64,000 nt of DNA. Source: Undibacterium sp. GTDB taxonomy: Bacteria; Pseudomonadota; Gammaproteobacteria; Burkholderiales; Burkholderiaceae_D. Position 1 is the first letter of the stretch, and every line of letters begins with the position of its first letter. The stretch is from assembly GCA_030645915.1 (NCBI GenBank), contig JAUSNO010000035.1, positions 1 to 64,000 on the forward strand, written 5' to 3'. The notes beneath the pieces were generated by a model that saw only the letters and a list, made by a program, of their open reading frames with translations, did not search any database and had not been told where the DNA came from. The translations under genes and the position numbers were made by a program. This document shows, one piece after another, positions 54,711-63,700 of this stretch.

Positions 54711-54797
54711 AAGGCATGCCCGTCACGCATATTCCATGCGGCTTGTGGCGGTAATAGGCTCGAAAGGCGCATGGATAGGGCGTTTCAGGCATGGGTG
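54711..54797. repeat. Dispersed palindromic repeat, copy 4
   Basis: CATATTCCATGCGGC on the left partly pairs with GGCGCATGGATAGGGCG on the right. More degenerate than copies 2, 3 and 7. It lies between the divergent phosphatase and PAS-GGDEF genes. Confidence 0.6.
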
Positions 54798-54940
54798 TTG
54801 TAAATTTTAAAACAATTGTCTTTTGCAGTGCAGATCACCCGTGGGAATTCATTTTATTCCTTTGCCTGATCGGGTAGAATCGTTGAGGTCGGGCTATTGT
54901 TTTGAGTGCTGCAGTAGTTTTAAATGTTGAGGACGCAATG

Positions 54941-56185
54941 ATGACTGATGCATTTTACCGCCATCTTTTTGAAGTCATGCCAACCGCCGCCGTGATGGCG
55001 GTTGCTGGAAAAATTGCCTATGCCAATCCGGCAGCCATGCGCCTGCTTAATATCGATAAAAACGAAGACATTCTTGGCCACGGCTTATTCGAATTTGTCC
55101 ATCCGCTGGATCAGACCCGCTCACTCAATAGGCTGAACAAAACAGGGCATGAATGGGCGAATGCGCCGTCACAGTTTCGTCTGCACTCAGCCAATGGCGA
55201 GATGAGGATGTTGCTTTCGGCGAGCGTAGCGATCCGTTATGAAGAGCAAGAGGCGGTGTTGATCACCGGCCTCGATATGACTGAACATGCCGAAATGGCG
55301 GATCAGTTACGCGTCAGCGAGCAAAATTTCCGCAGCTTGTTTGAGAACATGCAGGACGTGTATTACCGCACCGACGCCAAGGGCATCGTGCACATGGTCG
55401 GGCCAGGCGTGCGCAGCGTGCTGGGCTATGAGCCGCATGAAATCGAAGGCAAGACGGCTGAATCCTATTATCCGCAAGCGACAGACCGTGACGCCATGAA
55501 AAAAGCGATCATGGAAGACGGCAAGGTGTCGGATTTCCCCGGGCAGATGGTCAGAAAAGACGGTCGTGTGATTGATATCTCCATCAGTAGTCGTGCGCTC
55601 TATGACGACAGCGGTGCCTTTGCCGGGGTAGAAGGGGTGTATCGCGATGTGACGCAGCGCAAGATGATGGAGCGTGAATTGCAGCGCCTGGCAACCACCG
55701 ATCCCTTGACCAATATCCCCAACCGGCGCTCGTTTCTGGAGCAGGCCGAACAAATTTTCAAAAGCAGCCAGCGTTATCACACCAGTTTCACGATGCTGAT
55801 GCTCGATCTTGACCTGTTCAAAGCCATCAACGATAAATGCGGCCATCTCGGCGGCGATAAAGTGCTGGCACGCTTTGCCCATACGGTCGGGCTGGAATTA
55901 CGCGACTCAGATCTGTTCGGGCGACTCGGCGGTGAAGAATTCTGTATCCTGCTGCAGCAAGCGAACAGGGATGAGGCATTAACGGTGGCCGAAAGGATAC
56001 GGGAACGGATTCAGGAATTGAGTTTTAAAGACCCCGCCGGCGAATTATTTCTGCTCACCGTCAGCATTGGTGTGACGACCAATTTCGACGGTGACGAGCG
56101 CCTGGCCAAATTACTCGAACGTGCCGATAAGGCCTTGTATCAGGCAAAAAACAGTGGCCGCAATCAGGTGGTCTGGTTCTCCTGA
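54941..56185 (+). CDS. PAS-PAS-GGDEF diguanylate cyclase
   Basis: 414 aa from ATG 54941, seven bases after GAGGA; ATG at 54938 and a TTG further up are also possible. Two PAS domains (about 5-110 and 122-245, the second ending in a typical PAC block with DVTQRKMMERELQRLA) precede the GGDEF domain (about 250-410). Active site GGEEF (330-334) and inhibitory site RDSD. No membrane segment, so a cytoplasmic sensor. It makes cyclic di-GMP in response to an unknown small signal or redox state. Confidence 0.93.
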   Translation: MTDAFYRHLFEVMPTAAVMAVAGKIAYANPAAMRLLNIDKNEDILGHGLFEFVHPLDQTRSLNRLNKTGHEWANAPSQFRLHSANGEMRMLLSASVAIRYEEQEAVLITGLDMTEHAEMADQLRVSEQNFRSLFENMQDVYYRTDAKGIVHMVGPGVRSVLGYEPHEIEGKTAESYYPQATDRDAMKKAIMEDGKVSDFPGQMVRKDGRVIDISISSRALYDDSGAFAGVEGVYRDVTQRKMMERELQRLATTDPLTNIPNRRSFLEQAEQIFKSSQRYHTSFTMLMLDLDLFKAINDKCGHLGGDKVLARFAHTVGLELRDSDLFGRLGGEEFCILLQQANRDEALTVAERIRERIQELSFKDPAGELFLLTVSIGVTTNFDGDERLAKLLERADKALYQAKNSGRNQVVWFS

Positions 56186-56346
56186 GGCGAGTGGGTAACG
56201 CGGCGATCATTTTTCTATTGCTTATTTTTTGCGCTGTATCAAGCACATTTTCCTGAATGCAGCTTACCGTATGACCATCTTTTCAATCTGTTAAAGAGCT
56301 GCCGCCTCTTGTGGCGCTGTTGCTGATTGAATCTCAAGGAGAAATC

Positions 56347-56724
56347 ATGAGTCTTACCTCAACCGAAAAAAATAGCTTGAATCTGGCCTTGAATGCCCTG
56401 CAAGAGCGCATACAAGGCGAGCTGCAGTTACATAGGTTAAACACGGCGCAGGTCGATTCCAGCGCCGGGGACGATGTGATTGCCGATGTGCTTGAAGGCG
56501 ATGCGGTGGCGCAGTATTTGCATCAGCATGCCGAGTGGCAAGCTTTGCAAATGGCGCGGGCGCGCTTCGATGCGGATTTGTCGGATGTCTGCATGGATTG
56601 CGATGCGCCTATTCCGTTTGCGCGCTTGCAAGTCGAGCCGACCGCTGTGCGCTGCATCGCATGCCAAAGCGCGATCGAGCTGAAAAACACGCGTTCGCAC
56701 ATTGGCGGTCATTCAAGCTTGTAA
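56347..56724 (+). CDS. DksA/TraR-type zinc-finger protein
   Basis: 125 aa from ATG 56347, with CAAGGAG before it. The C-terminal four-Cys zinc finger is CMDCDAPIPFARLQ and then RCIACQ. The N-terminal half is helical, as in DksA-like regulators that bind the RNA polymerase secondary channel. It lacks the DxxDxA-type tip of DksA proper, so a distinct member. Next gene 59 bases downstream. Confidence 0.85.
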   Translation: MSLTSTEKNSLNLALNALQERIQGELQLHRLNTAQVDSSAGDDVIADVLEGDAVAQYLHQHAEWQALQMARARFDADLSDVCMDCDAPIPFARLQVEPTAVRCIACQSAIELKNTRSHIGGHSSL

Positions 56725-56783
56725 TCACGCCGCATTGAAGAGCGCTAGCGAGGAATCAACCTGACGATCGAAGAGGCGCTTGC

Positions 56784-58529
56784 ATGAGTCCTTTCCAGTT
56801 TGCCTTTCGACCCCGGCTGATAGAAGATCTGCACAGCTATAGCCGCGCACGTTTCTTGCGCGACACCGTGGCAGGCCTGACGGTCGGGGTGGTGGCATTG
56901 CCTTTGTCGATGGCGCTTGCGATTGCCTCGGGCGTCAAGCCTGAAGCCGGTATCTTCACGGCCATCATTGCCGGCTTCCTGATTTCTGCCTTGGGCGGAT
57001 CGCGCGTGCAAATCGGCGGGCCGGCCGGTGCCTTTATCGTCATTATTTACGGCATCATAGAGCGTTACGGGCTGGCGAATCTGCTGATCTCCACCATCTT
57101 TGCCGGCGTATTATTATTCCTGATGGGTTTACTCAGGATGGGTTCTTTAATCCGTTTTATTCCTGTTCCCATTGTGATCGGTTTTACCAATGGCATTGCC
57201 GTGCTGATTGCGCTGTCGCAGATGAAGGATTTTCTGGGCTTGAAAATCGCCAAAATGCCAGCTGATTTTTTTGCGCAAATCAAGCTGCTTGGCCTCCATG
57301 CGCACAGCTTCGACACCACCACGCTCATTCTGGCCCTTGCATCGCTCATCCTGATGCTGATGTGGCCCAAACTTTTTGCGGTAAAAATCGCAGGCGTGAT
57401 CCATGCGGAACTCGATGCGAGAATTCGCAGCCAGATCTGGAAGAAAAATACCCACGGTGCGATCCTTATTTTATCGGCGCTGCCGGGGCCGGTGCTTGTT
57501 TTGATTTTAGGCACCACGGTCGTCAGTCTGCTCGATCTGCCGGTAGAAACCATCGGTAGTAAATTCGGTGGCATACCTCAGGGTTTGCCGCAATTATCCT
57601 TGCCGGTATTCTCCTGGAGCCTGGTCAAGCAACTGTTTGCCCCCACGTTGACGATTGCCATGCTCGGTGCGATTGAATCGCTGTTATGCGCGCGCGTGGC
57701 AGACAACCTGACCGATGACCGCCATGATCCCAATCAGGAGTTAATGGCGCAAGGCATCGCCAATGTCGTGACACCTTTTTTCGGCGGCTTGCCGGCAACC
57801 GGCACCATTGCCCGTACCGTGACGAACATTCGTTCCGGTGCCACCTCACCTGTCGCAGGGATAGTTTGCTCACTGACGATACTCGTCACGATACTGATTG
57901 CAGCGCCGTTGGCGAAGAATGTCCCTCTCGCATCGCTTGCGGCGATACTGCTGATCGTGGCTTATAACATGGGTGAATGGCGCGAGTTTGTGCGACTCAG
58001 GCAATTTTCAATGAATTATCGTGCCATCATGCTCGGCACATTTCTTTTGACGGTGGTCGTCGATTTGACAGTCGCCATCGAAGTTGGATTGATGCTTGCC
58101 TGCGTCTTTTTTATATACCGCATATCGAGCTTGACCACAGTTGAACCGATTCCATCAGCCAGATTAGGGGCAGCATTGCCGCCAGGCGTCATTGCCTATT
58201 CAATTTTCGGCTCTTTATTTTTTGGCGCAGTCGATAAACTGGAACGGCTGATCGACCCCAAGACTGTCCATTGCAAGGTGATGATACTGGAGCTAAATCA
58301 GCTTATTAATATCGACACAACCGGCCTCGATGTTCTGGAAGCACTGCGAAAATTATTGCACAAGCAGGGCGGGCAACTGATCCTTTGCGGCTTGAGCCGG
58401 CAACCGCTCAGCATCATCAGGCGCTCGGGGTTTTATGATGCGGTGGGGGCAGAGAATTGTGTGGAATCGCTGGTGTTGGCGATAGAAAGGGCGCGCGCGA
58501 TTAGCCAGCGTAGCGTGCGTACATCGTAG
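56784..58529 (+). CDS. SulP-family anion transporter with STAS domain
   Basis: 581 aa. About 12-14 membrane helices with the SulP signature in VGVVALPLSMALAIASGVKPEAG and GSRVQIGGPAGAFIVI. The C-terminal STAS domain (about 455-560, including ILELNQLINIDTTGLDVLEALR) resembles anti-sigma antagonists. Likely takes up sulphate, bicarbonate or another dicarboxylate; the substrate is not decided. Ends close to a degenerate REP unit and repeat copy 5. Confidence 0.92.
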   Translation: MSPFQFAFRPRLIEDLHSYSRARFLRDTVAGLTVGVVALPLSMALAIASGVKPEAGIFTAIIAGFLISALGGSRVQIGGPAGAFIVIIYGIIERYGLANLLISTIFAGVLLFLMGLLRMGSLIRFIPVPIVIGFTNGIAVLIALSQMKDFLGLKIAKMPADFFAQIKLLGLHAHSFDTTTLILALASLILMLMWPKLFAVKIAGVIHAELDARIRSQIWKKNTHGAILILSALPGPVLVLILGTTVVSLLDLPVETIGSKFGGIPQGLPQLSLPVFSWSLVKQLFAPTLTIAMLGAIESLLCARVADNLTDDRHDPNQELMAQGIANVVTPFFGGLPATGTIARTVTNIRSGATSPVAGIVCSLTILVTILIAAPLAKNVPLASLAAILLIVAYNMGEWREFVRLRQFSMNYRAIMLGTFLLTVVVDLTVAIEVGLMLACVFFIYRISSLTTVEPIPSARLGAALPPGVIAYSIFGSLFFGAVDKLERLIDPKTVHCKVMILELNQLINIDTTGLDVLEALRKLLHKQGGQLILCGLSRQPLSIIRRSGFYDAVGAENCVESLVLAIERARAISQRSVRTS

Positions 58530-58542
58530 GGCGCACCCTAGC
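58527..58542. repeat. Degenerate single REP-like unit
   Basis: GTAGGGCGCACCCTAG looks like a shortened version of the hairpin found between glyQ and glyS. It overlaps the last codon of the SulP gene. Confidence 0.4.
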
Positions 58543-58562
58543 GGATATAAATCTAAAACTGA

Positions 58563-58646
58563 CCAGGCCCACCACGCATTATTCATGCGCCTCTCCAGGC
58601 ACATCGGCCTGCAAGCCGCACCGGTATTGCGTGCCGGGCCTGCCTA
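58563..58646. repeat. Dispersed palindromic repeat, copy 5
   Basis: Starts AGGCCCACCACGCATTATTC and ends GCGTGCCGGGCCTGCC; outer arms pair imperfectly. The centre TCGGCCTGCAAGCCGCACCG follows copies 2 and 3. Located between convergent SulP and oxygenase genes. Confidence 0.65.
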
Positions 58647-58689
58647 TTGATCCGGCAGCAAAACTCGAGGCCGGATCAATAGGCATGAC

Positions 58690-59532
58690 TTACTTTTTAA
58701 CGCCCAATTCAATCAAACGTTCGGTGAGATAACTGCCCGAGGTGTGGCGCTCGGATAGCACGACGTCTGGTCTTGGGTGCAGGAACAATGGCAGGGAGAT
58801 GCGCGATTTTTTGGCGTCTTCGCCGGTAGGATTCAATACCCGGTGGATCGTCGATGGATAGTAGCCGCGCGAAGCTTCGTCCAGCATGTCGCCGATATTC
58901 ACGATCAGCATGCCGAAGTCGCAGGGCACATCGTGCCATTGCTCATCCTTGCCCAGTACCTGTAAGCCCGCTTGCGTGGCGGCCGGCAAAAGCGTGAGCA
59001 AGTTGATGTCGCCGTGGGCTGCCGCCCGCACTGCATCCGGCTCTTCATCACCGCGCAAAGGCGGGTAGTGCAGTACCCGCAATAAGGTCAGCTCGCTGTC
59101 GGTGATCATGTCGGACAGCGGCATCGAATATTTGGCTTTGATGTCGGCCGGCGTATGGTCTTCTACCCACTGCAATAATTCTGTGGCGAGCTTGTTGCCC
59201 GCATCGTAATACTGAAGCGCCGCATCCGATACTTCAGACGGGAAACGTCCAGTCGGGTAGATATGGTAAAACTCCTTCAGGTCGCGCTTGGTGTAGCCCT
59301 TGGCCGTTTCGGAAATTTTTGGCGAGAAATAACCATCCATTTTTGCCGGATCGAAGTGGTATTTGTTCTTGGCATCGGTCTGGAAGAAGTCATACCATTC
59401 CTTGTAAATGGTCTCCAGCAGGGTTTGCGATAAAGGGTGATTGGTCAATACGCCAAAGCCGGTTTTGTGCAGGCTTTCGGTGAATAATTTGGCCGCATCC
59501 GGGCTGCGATAATCAACGGGTTGGATGAACAT
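58690..59532 (-). CDS. Isopenicillin-N-synthase-like Fe(II)/2-oxoglutarate oxygenase
   Basis: 280 aa. The jelly-roll oxygenase features are the iron ligands in AAHGDINLLTLL (HxD) and STIHRVLNP (distal His), and KSRISLPLFL with the Arg-x-Ser that binds 2-oxoglutarate. The family includes thymine hydroxylase and deoxynucleoside oxidases of fungi. It follows the nucleoside hydrolase gene by 21 bases in the same direction, so a nucleoside or base substrate is a fair inference, not shown. Confidence 0.87.
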   Translation of the reverse strand: MFIQPVDYRSPDAAKLFTESLHKTGFGVLTNHPLSQTLLETIYKEWYDFFQTDAKNKYHFDPAKMDGYFSPKISETAKGYTKRDLKEFYHIYPTGRFPSEVSDAALQYYDAGNKLATELLQWVEDHTPADIKAKYSMPLSDMITDSELTLLRVLHYPPLRGDEEPDAVRAAAHGDINLLTLLPAATQAGLQVLGKDEQWHDVPCDFGMLIVNIGDMLDEASRGYYPSTIHRVLNPTGEDAKKSRISLPLFLHPRPDVVLSERHTSGSYLTERLIELGVKK

Positions 59533-59553
59533 GATGTCTCCTTGAGCTGGTCA

Positions 59554-60564
59554 TTAGTTTGCCAGCGCTGGCTGCAGCCAGTCACCGGACAAAGTGGCGT
59601 CGATCAATTGGATGCAGGCATCTGCATCCACCTTCATGCAGACGCGCGTCTCTGGCTTGCTCGGTTCCCAGCCTGCCTGCGGATAAGGGATGGCCAGTTT
59701 TGCCATCATGGTCTGGCCATTGCCTATGCCTTCTTTGGCGACGCGTACGCGGCCGTTTTGTGTCTCAAAAATTTCTGGCGCGACCAGCCAGACAAAGGCC
59801 AGCACATCGTGGCCATAGCAAGCGTGGCCCAGATCAGGGCGTATGCTTTGGTAGAAGTTGGCGTAGAAATTGACCGCGTGCGAGAGCGTGTCGGTCGCGA
59901 CGTGCTTGTGCTGTTGTGCCAGACGGGCGAAGAAGCTTGATGGCAAGACCACGCGGTGCGTGACGTCCAGACCGACCATGGTTAAGTCCCAACCGGCGGT
60001 GAAAACTAGATCAGCTGCGTCAGGATCGTTCCAGACATTCGCTTCGGCTACCGGCGAAACATTGCCGGGCTCATCCACGGCACCGGCCATCAAGACGACT
60101 TTTTTCAGGAGCTTCGGTAATTGCGGTTCCATCTTCAAGGCCAGACCCAGATTGCCGAGCGGGCCAACGGCGACCAGGGTGATTTCGCCCGGATACTGGC
60201 GCGCCATCTTGACGATGAATTCAGCGGCGCTTTCGACTTCGGCCTTGCCGCCGACTTCGATACGGCTGGGTAAATTACCCAGGCCATCTGCGCCGTGGAT
60301 AAAATCGGGCGGGGTTCCGGCGGCCTTGGCGAAGGGCACGTTCACACCCTGTGCGACCGGGATGCTGCGACCGGCGATGCGCGTCAGGTACAGCGCATTG
60401 ATGGTGGCCTGCTCCACATACACGTTGCCGAAAGTGGTGGTGATGCCGACCACATCGATGTCCTTGTGGGCGAGCGCGAAGTACAGCGCCATCGCATCAT
60501 CTACACCCGGGTCGGTATCAAAGATGACTTTGTGTTTTGTCTGAGTGCTTGAGATTGCTGACAT
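59554..60564 (-). CDS. Nucleoside hydrolase (inosine-uridine preferring type)
   Basis: 336 aa. The metal-binding signature VIFDTDPGVDDAMAL is at the N-terminus, with GNVYVEQATINAL and the ligand Asp near the C-terminal YGHDVLAFVW block. It hydrolyses a ribonucleoside to base and ribose; specificity cannot be read with confidence. An AGGAGA site precedes the ATG. It sits in the middle of a ribokinase-permease-hydrolase block, giving ribose for phosphorylation. Confidence 0.93.
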   Translation of the reverse strand: MSAISSTQTKHKVIFDTDPGVDDAMALYFALAHKDIDVVGITTTFGNVYVEQATINALYLTRIAGRSIPVAQGVNVPFAKAAGTPPDFIHGADGLGNLPSRIEVGGKAEVESAAEFIVKMARQYPGEITLVAVGPLGNLGLALKMEPQLPKLLKKVVLMAGAVDEPGNVSPVAEANVWNDPDAADLVFTAGWDLTMVGLDVTHRVVLPSSFFARLAQQHKHVATDTLSHAVNFYANFYQSIRPDLGHACYGHDVLAFVWLVAPEIFETQNGRVRVAKEGIGNGQTMMAKLAIPYPQAGWEPSKPETRVCMKVDADACIQLIDATLSGDWLQPALAN

Positions 60565-60593
60565 ATTTTTCTCCTGGCCTAAATAGCTGGTGA

Positions 60594-60627
60594 CGAAACT
60601 TAGCCATGTGACAGAACCTAAGTTTCG
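60594..60627 (-). promoter_or_regulatory. Ten-bp inverted repeat upstream of the nucleoside hydrolase
   Basis: CGAAACTTAG (60594-60603) and its exact complement (60618-60627) with 14 bases between. It lies 30-63 bases before the start codon, where an operator would act. No T-run, so a terminator is unlikely. Confidence 0.45.
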
Positions 60628-60693
60628 CGAGATTTTCTATGGACCCGGTTCAAGGAGGCCGAAACTGGATTTACTTTAAATTTTAAATTTGAT

Positions 60694-60755
60694 TACGCAC
60701 CATCCATGCGGGTTTCAAGCCATTTATGGCCTGCAAGGCGCATGGATAATGCGCC
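60694..60755. repeat. Dispersed palindromic repeat, copy 6
   Basis: CGCACCATCCATGCG (60696-60710) pairs with CGCATGGATAATGCG (60739-60753) with two mismatches. The shortest member, in the 309-base gap between the permease and hydrolase genes. Confidence 0.65.
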
Positions 60756-60873
60756 TTCGATCTGCGTCATCGTCAGATAAGCGCCGGAAAATCAACCGCA
60801 GGCCAATCTTGCTTCACCCGTAAACAATAACCGGGCAAACTTTAATAACTGGTAGTGTCAGCAAAAAATGTTC

Positions 60874-62130
60874 TTAATGACCCGCTGTCGCAACATCATG
60901 GGGATTGTGTTCGTGTTTGAACATGATGGCAAAAGCGATGGTAATGACCAATGCGTAAGCGGCAAATGATAGCCAGATGTTATGCCAGTCTCTTACCCCA
61001 CCGTGGGTGAAAAAATGGTCGATCACTTGCCCGCTGATAATGCCTCCAAAGAAGGCGCCAAAGCCATTCGACATCATCATAAACAAGCCTTGGGCACTGG
61101 AGCGAATGGATGAATCGGTTGACGTTTCAATAAATAATGAGCCCGAAATATTGAAAAAATCAAACGCCATTCCATACACAATGCACGACATGATGATCAT
61201 CCATAAACCGCCTGCAGGATTGCCGTAAGCGAACCAGCCGAAACGTAACACCCAAGCGAACATGGAAATTAACATGACTTGCTTGATGCCAAAGCGTTTC
61301 AAGGCAAATGGGATGACCAGGATGAACAGTGTTTCAGAAATTTGGGAAATCGACATAATTAAGGTCGATTTTGTCACCACGATACTGTTGGCGTATTCAG
61401 GCATTTTGCCAAACTCAGACAAGAAAACATCACCGTACATATTTGTTAACTGTAGTGCCGCGCCCAAGAACATGGAAAATATAAAAAATATGGCCATTTT
61501 ATAAGTGCCAAATAATTTAAACGCATCCAGGCCTAATTTTTTGCTCAGTGAAGCATGTTCGTCGATGCGTTTTTGCGGAGGACATTTTGGCAATGTAAAA
61601 GAATATATCCCCAAGATAAAAGCAGAAAAAGCGGAGATGTAAAACATGTTTGCCGATGCTTTATTGCCAGATAAATTGACTAGCCACATCGCAGCGATAA
61701 AACCTATCGTGCCCCACACCCGGATCGGGGGGAATACTTTAACAACATCATAAGCATTGGTTTTTAAAATGTTGTAAGTCACTGAATTTGATAAGGAAAT
61801 CGTCGGCATATAACAAAGCATTGCGGCAAAAATGACCCAATAAAATGTCGTAGGATTGTCAACTTGAGGAATATAACAAAGAGCCAAACCACTTAGGATA
61901 TGCAGGAAGCCGTAGAGTTTTTCTGCGTTTATCCATCGATCGGCGATGATTCCCGTCAATGCGGGCATGAAGATTGAGGAGAGTCCCAATGTTGAAAATA
62001 TGGCGCCAAATTCGGCGCCACTCCATTGTTTGGTGGCAAACCAATAATTGCCAACAGTAATTAACCACGCTCCCCAAACGAAAAATTGGAGAAAACTCAT
62101 CAGTGTTAGCTTATTCTTAATATTCATCAT
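60874..62130 (-). CDS. Nucleoside:H+ symporter (NupG/XapB type MFS)
   Basis: 418 aa with 12 predicted membrane helices. The N-terminus LTLMSFLQFFVWGAWLITVG and GIIADRWINAEKLYG are typical of the NupG/XapB family. It imports nucleosides with protons. Only four bases separate it from the ribokinase gene upstream, so they form an operon. It is visibly AT-richer than the neighbouring genes. Confidence 0.92.
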   Translation of the reverse strand: MMNIKNKLTLMSFLQFFVWGAWLITVGNYWFATKQWSGAEFGAIFSTLGLSSIFMPALTGIIADRWINAEKLYGFLHILSGLALCYIPQVDNPTTFYWVIFAAMLCYMPTISLSNSVTYNILKTNAYDVVKVFPPIRVWGTIGFIAAMWLVNLSGNKASANMFYISAFSAFILGIYSFTLPKCPPQKRIDEHASLSKKLGLDAFKLFGTYKMAIFFIFSMFLGAALQLTNMYGDVFLSEFGKMPEYANSIVVTKSTLIMSISQISETLFILVIPFALKRFGIKQVMLISMFAWVLRFGWFAYGNPAGGLWMIIMSCIVYGMAFDFFNISGSLFIETSTDSSIRSSAQGLFMMMSNGFGAFFGGIISGQVIDHFFTHGGVRDWHNIWLSFAAYALVITIAFAIMFKHEHNPHDVATAGH

Positions 62131-62134
62131 GATT

Positions 62135-63076
62135 TTAGTTTGATTTAAGAAATGTCGAACGGCTAGCCATGAAGTCGCGTACCTCGTGCAACTGCGGGAT
62201 AGAAGTTTGCGCGCCCAGCTTGGTGACAGTCAGTGCCGCCGCGTATTGCGCCTCGGTACTCGCTTGCAGAATGCTCATGCCACTTGCCAGGCCTACTGCA
62301 AATGCACCGACGAAAGTATCGCCGGCAGCGGTAGTATCAACCACCTCAACCTGAATAGCCGGGATGAATTGAGACCCGGCCTGTTCGGTGATCAAGGCAC
62401 CATTGCCACCCATGGTGAGCAATACGCAGCCTGCACCACGCTGCAATAATTTTTGCGAGGCTTGTTGCGCGCTTTCCTGATCTGTTACCGCTATGCCGCT
62501 CAGCTGGGCCGCTTCGGTCTCGTTGACGATCAGATAGCCGACTTGCTTTAATAAGTCATCGCTCAATGCCCGTGCCGGTGCCGGATTTAAAATGACCTTG
62601 ATGCCTTGCGCATGCGCGATCTGGATGGCGCGCGTGACGGTTTCCAATGGCGTTTCCAGCTGGCAAATCAGCACCTGTGCCGTCGAGATTGTCTGGCTGG
62701 CAGCGTCAATCTGCGATGGGCTTAACGAGGCATTGGCGCCGGCGGCCAGCACTATGCTGTTGTCGCCGCTATCGGTCACCAAAATGCCTGCGACACCGGT
62801 TGCGACGCCTTTGACTGTGGTGAGATGGTCGAGGTTGATTTTTTCTGCTTGGAGACAATTGCGCGAAAATTCGCCAAAGCCATCATCGCCGATAGCCGCG
62901 ATAAAGGTGACGTCGGCACCCAGCCGTGCGGCGGCGACTGCCTGATTGGCACCTTTGCCGCCGGGTATTTGGTGAAAGTCGTGACCGTGCAAGGTTTCGC
63001 CAGTGGCGGGCATGCGGGGCGTGCGAAACACCAGATCCATATTGATGCTACCAACAACAGTGATGCGAGGTCTCAT
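62135..63076 (-). CDS. rbsK: Ribokinase
   Basis: 313 aa PfkB-family kinase that phosphorylates ribose to ribose-5-phosphate. PfkB signature 1 is seen as GGKGANQAVAAARLGADVTF, and signature 2 as DTTAAGDTFVGAF with the catalytic Asp. Leads the minus-strand block with permease, hydrolase and oxygenase. A LacI-type operator lies just upstream. Together these genes split imported nucleosides and send ribose to central metabolism. Confidence 0.95.
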   Translation of the reverse strand: MRPRITVVGSINMDLVFRTPRMPATGETLHGHDFHQIPGGKGANQAVAAARLGADVTFIAAIGDDGFGEFSRNCLQAEKINLDHLTTVKGVATGVAGILVTDSGDNSIVLAAGANASLSPSQIDAASQTISTAQVLICQLETPLETVTRAIQIAHAQGIKVILNPAPARALSDDLLKQVGYLIVNETEAAQLSGIAVTDQESAQQASQKLLQRGAGCVLLTMGGNGALITEQAGSQFIPAIQVEVVDTTAAGDTFVGAFAVGLASGMSILQASTEAQYAAALTVTKLGAQTSIPQLHEVRDFMASRSTFLKSN

Positions 63077-63112
63077 ATTCGATTTCTCATTAGCGGAAAT
63101 TTGATGCGCAAT

Positions 63113-63126
63113 CGTTTGCGCAAACG
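63113..63126 (-). promoter_or_regulatory. LacI-family operator upstream of rbsK
   Basis: CGTTTGCGCAAACG is a perfect 14-bp palindrome with a central CG step pattern typical of LacI-family operators. It lies 37 bases before the rbsK start. No LacI-type gene occurs in the window. Confidence 0.6.
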
Positions 63127-63570
63127 TTTTCCTATTTAACTATGTCGTGCAGATACAGTCAAGACTTACTTATTGGGGCGCGTCAATATGCTAATCAATG
63201 GCAACATATCTTTATTATTTCACCATTGATAGCCCGACATTTGCCTGGAGTAAGCCCGAGGGTGAAGAAGTGTGAACGGATTGATTTTCATTGTCAAATT
63301 TATCAAAAATAATAAGTGGTAACAATGCGGTGATTGCGTTCTTCGCGGTGGTGATTGGATCAATAAGGCATATAAAGGCGCTCGCCACCAATGTGGCATG
63401 AGTCCCGTAAAATTTTTTGTATAAATCTTCCAGTTTCGCTTTGGGACAGCGCTTTCCCGAAGGCCGCAGCCTGGTCAGCAATATCGCCTTGGTCAAACAA
63501 AACCAAAAAATGGGTGCGCAACTGGCGGTGGCGTTTGCTGAGCAAGTAGTTTAGTTGAGTTGAAAACAGG
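63127..63570. other. Intergenic region with no convincing gene
   Basis: Several open frames of 70-95 codons occur on the minus strand, and one of about 40 codons on the plus strand (near 63420-63554), but none has a ribosome site or recognisable protein. Possibly an eroded gene. Confidence 0.35.
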
Positions 63571-63650
63571 TAAGCCCGGCACGCCCTATCCATGCGGTCT
63601 GCAGGCCGGAGTGGCTGGAAACCCGCATGGATAGGGCGTGTTGGGCATGT
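63571..63650. repeat. Dispersed palindromic repeat, copy 7
   Basis: The best preserved arms of the family: a perfect 18-bp inverted repeat, CACGCCCTATCCATGCGG (63580-63597) with 63623-63640, around a 25-base centre (GGCCGGAGTGGCTGG) that is the reverse complement of the centre of copies 2 and 3. Confidence 0.85.
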
Positions 63651-63700
63651 GTTGTTGACAATTTCAGAAATGAAAAAATCCTGGCAGAATTACTTAAGCC

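Noticed and set aside
63420-63554. Short plus-strand frame ending KQNQKMGAQLAVAFAEQVV
   Set aside because: Looks faintly like a gene end but is only about 40 codons after a stop, with no homologue I can name.
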